NCBI GenBank assembly: GCA_019918135.1
Contig: WBZZ01004797.1
Coordinates: forward strand, 80,001 to 144,000
From: Paulinella micropora
Taxonomy: Eukaryota > Cercozoa > Imbricatea > Euglyphida > Paulinellidae
Direction of reading: 5' to 3'
DNA length: 64,000 bases
Of the stretch, positions 61,924 to 64,000 are shown in pieces. Positions within the stretch are counted from its first letter, which is position 1; each line of letters opens with the position of its first letter. The notes under the pieces were generated by a model. The model did not search any database and was not told where the DNA came from. It saw nothing but the letters and a program-made list of their open reading frames with translations. A program made the position numbers and the translations under genes.

Positions 61924-63303
61924 ATGCAGTTTTTCGTTAGGCAAGAAGTGAAGGGTTCGTTGGCGCAGGCCGCTGCTTCTACCCAGGAGCTCGTCCATAT
62001 TGTCGGAGTCGCTTACTTAGCTAGCAGCGCCACTTCTCTATTTCACGGCAAACGTTGTGTAGTAGAGGGTACGCTGCTGGGAGCCTATGGTCTTGCTTTG
62101 TCTGCATCTGTCTTTCACCTTTCTCGCTCTCACTGCTGTGGCTGTCACACGTTGTGGTCACTGGTTGTGCTAGTGAAGCAAGTGCTGGCGGGCTTTCCTG
62201 TACCCAAGTGCGACAAGACTCTGCGTGAATTCCGGAACAGGTTCTTTTCACTCGTGCTAGGCCAGCTTCAGTACTACCTGGTGCTTCTTAGGTGTATCCT
62301 GTTATTTTACGCCTGGGATCAGGAAGAACTGACACGAAGACTGTTGTCTTTTGTGACTACTCAGAAGCACCGAGACGTATTCTCTTTGTTTGTTTCTGCC
62401 TGCCTGCGTGGTAACAACGTCTGTCTTTCTCTCTCTCTCATGGCTACCGCTGTTGTCTCCCCTGTGATTGCTGCCGGTGGCTACAAAGTGAGCGCACTTC
62501 AGCAGGCCCTCGTACAAGCAGCGGGAGCTGAAACACTGGCATGCCTCGAGTACCTAACCGAGCACACCCAGGTTCTCTTCTCGTGGCAGCTACTTACTTC
62601 CGATTGGCAGTTGTGTGTGAGTTGTGCTGTGCTGCGTGTAGGGGGGCAAACCCTGGACTGTCGCCTCGGTCGGTGCCTATCTGGCAGATAGGAGCACCTC
62701 TACTGGCTGGCCGCTGCTGCTAGCCAGAGAGCCTGTCCTCGTGGACGAGTGCGGTACGATGCCCGCACTTGCCACCACTGTCGTCCTAGCCTTGGTTTGG
62801 TGGTCAGGACTGTGTATAGCTCCGAACCCCGCTACCGGTGGGCTGGACCTGCAGACCCTGGCTATGCTGGTGCAGGGCGATATGATTATCCTGGGTAGTC
62901 GCACGTTCCGGTTCTGCCCACCACCTACGTACCTGCCGCACAAAAACACCTGGTCGTTTAGGCACAAGCTGCGTCTGGACGAGCAATGGCGCCAACACGC
63001 ACAGGCCCAAGAACAGGGAGACCTGCACGCGCAAGGAGACTTATCTGCGTTTCTGCAAGGCGTGCAGGTCGGGGGCTGGAACGCTTGCGACCCCTTGGTC
63101 CCTGCGCTGTACAATGCCCGGACCACGGTAACCCCAAGCTAGGGTTTGCTGCCTGTACTAACTCTACTTTTGCTTGGCAGGTAATGAGCTTGCTAGGCTA
63201 CGAACCACAGCCTGTATTAATTATAGCACGCACGGTCCACCCGCAGGAGTTCATTTACGTGAACTACGGCAGCGCCTTCTGGGAAGAGCAGGGGCCTCTC
63301 TAA
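61924..63303 (+). CDS. Spliced gene of unknown function, hydrophobic N-terminal half
   Basis: ATG 61924 begins a frame with several hydrophobic stretches (IVGVAYLASSATSLF, LGAYGLALSASVF, LVVLVKQVLAGF, YYLVLLRCILLFYAW) and Cys pairs. Around 62570-62690 the coding frame changes. A candidate phase-matched intron is 62615-62687 (GTGTGA...TCTGGCAG); 62572-62641 is another. The next exon reads GWPLLLAREPVLVDECG...FCPPPTYLPHKNTW to 63127. It is followed by a 53-base intron with TACTAAC (63128-63180) and a last exon VMSLLGYEPQPVLIIARTVH...FWEEQGPL-TAA. Unknown family; possibly a membrane protein. Confidence 0.55.
63128..63180 (+). other. Spliceosomal intron, 53 nt
   Basis: Donor GTAACC, branch site TGTACTAAC, polypyrimidine CTCTACTTTTGCTTGGCAG. 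It interrupts between codons (phase 0) and removes an in-frame TAG. Joining exon ends keeps a continuous frame. Confidence 0.75.
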
Positions 63304-64000
63304 GAGAAGGGAGGCTGTACGTTCTGATTACAGAGACGTAGTCGCAGAACATTCGGAGACACAATGTTCCATGAGTACACCACCGGTTCATAATAAACTT
63401 AAGATATTATACTAGAGCCTTTGGGAAGCAGCGCCGGCCTGCATAATCGCTCGGAAGCTAGCTTGAGCACAGAGCCTGTTTGGCGAGAAGACCGGTCCCT
63501 CCGGAAGGATCCAGATAAAAAGAACGGCCCGGCTTAGGACAACACACGCGCTTCTCTTGCAGTGTTCTTCTTTGGCCGGACGAGTACCGGTTTGTATTAA
63601 TCTTGGTCGCATATCCTGGTATGGCCAGCGTTCCTTCCGTGTGTTGTCTCTGTCTGTCTAGCCGTACAGAGGCTAGCTTTCGTGATCTGTGTGCCCCCCC
63701 CTGGTGATGTGTAGTCGGCGAGGGGCACACAGGAGTAGGTAGGTAGGTAGGTGTTGTTCTTAAAGTCTTTTCTTCGCTACTATCTTATTATTGTTCTTCT
63801 GCTTATTACCTGTCCGAGGTAACCATGATCATTGCTGCTGTGAAAATACTCATACCACATGTGACTGCTATGCCTGTTCTTATATTCGTTAGTCAGTGTC
63901 CTAGTTAGTATCTATTACTATCGTCGTTTTGTTATTCTATCATGGCTGTCGATAATTACTCTCGCTATGAGCGTAATATCATCTACGTGTCTTACTATCC
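63304..64000. other. AT-richer end region
   Basis: 3' flank with possible polyadenylation-like TAATAAA (63392), a (TAGG)n run at 63736-63752 and no credible frame. Confidence 0.4.

Noticed and set aside
1..64000. CRISPR arrays, tRNA or rRNA genes
   Set aside because: No spacer-repeat pattern, no cloverleaf-compatible A and B boxes and no rRNA-like sequence noticed; the tandem arrays are satellites or coding repeats.

Overview
The window looks like nuclear DNA of a GC-rich unicellular eukaryote. Evidence: a Ty3/gypsy-type LTR retrotransposon; at least one convincing short spliceosomal intron (63128-63180, with a TACTAAC branch site) plus weaker candidates; F-box, RING and Sel1-like domains; and several secreted or membrane proteins with signal peptides. 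I cannot name the lineage from sequence alone. A GC-rich giant virus is an alternative, but the retroelement and introns argue against it.

Layout. 1-9928: an almost complete minus-strand LTR retrotransposon with very short (130 bp), nearly identical LTRs. It sits inside an AT-rich block (about 9929-10590) that carries two plus-strand reading frames unlike the rest of the window, and that block in turn abuts the broken 3' end of an F-box gene. 10.6-20 kb: minus-strand F-box, RING/Sel1 and F-box/LRR-like genes, several broken, with partial duplicates of the F-box/LRR gene on both sides of a ~320-bp satellite containing long G runs. 20.3-34 kb: an unknown gene, a NADAR-family gene, an F-box plus leucine-rich gene flanked by ~0.85-kb direct repeats that each contain a large foldback, a small type-I membrane protein, and three genes of unknown function. 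34.2-37.1 kb: a multi-spanning membrane protein. 37.4-56.7 kb: a tandem array of three very large secreted surface-protein genes (PKD-like region, BspA/DUF285-like region, SVTP mucin-like stalk, EGF, repeated Cys-containing modules). It is interleaved on the opposite strand with a Golgi-type glycosyltransferase gene (one full copy, one truncated) and scars of a Cys-rich gene whose intact copy lies at 57.3 kb. 57.9-60.4 kb: a secreted repeat protein, probably with one intron. 61-63.3 kb: small spliced genes.

Two kinds of coding lesion recur. First, many one-base frame breaks, several in homopolymer runs; wherever two adhesin paralogues can be compared, one copy lacks a single base. This is what residual long-read assembly errors look like, although pseudogenisation is also possible. 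Second, isolated in-frame TAG or TGA codons interrupt otherwise collinear frames in at least five places. Genes are therefore described as reconstructed loci with the breaks stated, and no repaired sequence is given.

Biologically, the most notable content is the adhesin/glycosyltransferase array. It is a candidate cell-surface system in which serine/threonine-rich stalk proteins and a glycan-modifying enzyme have been duplicated together.
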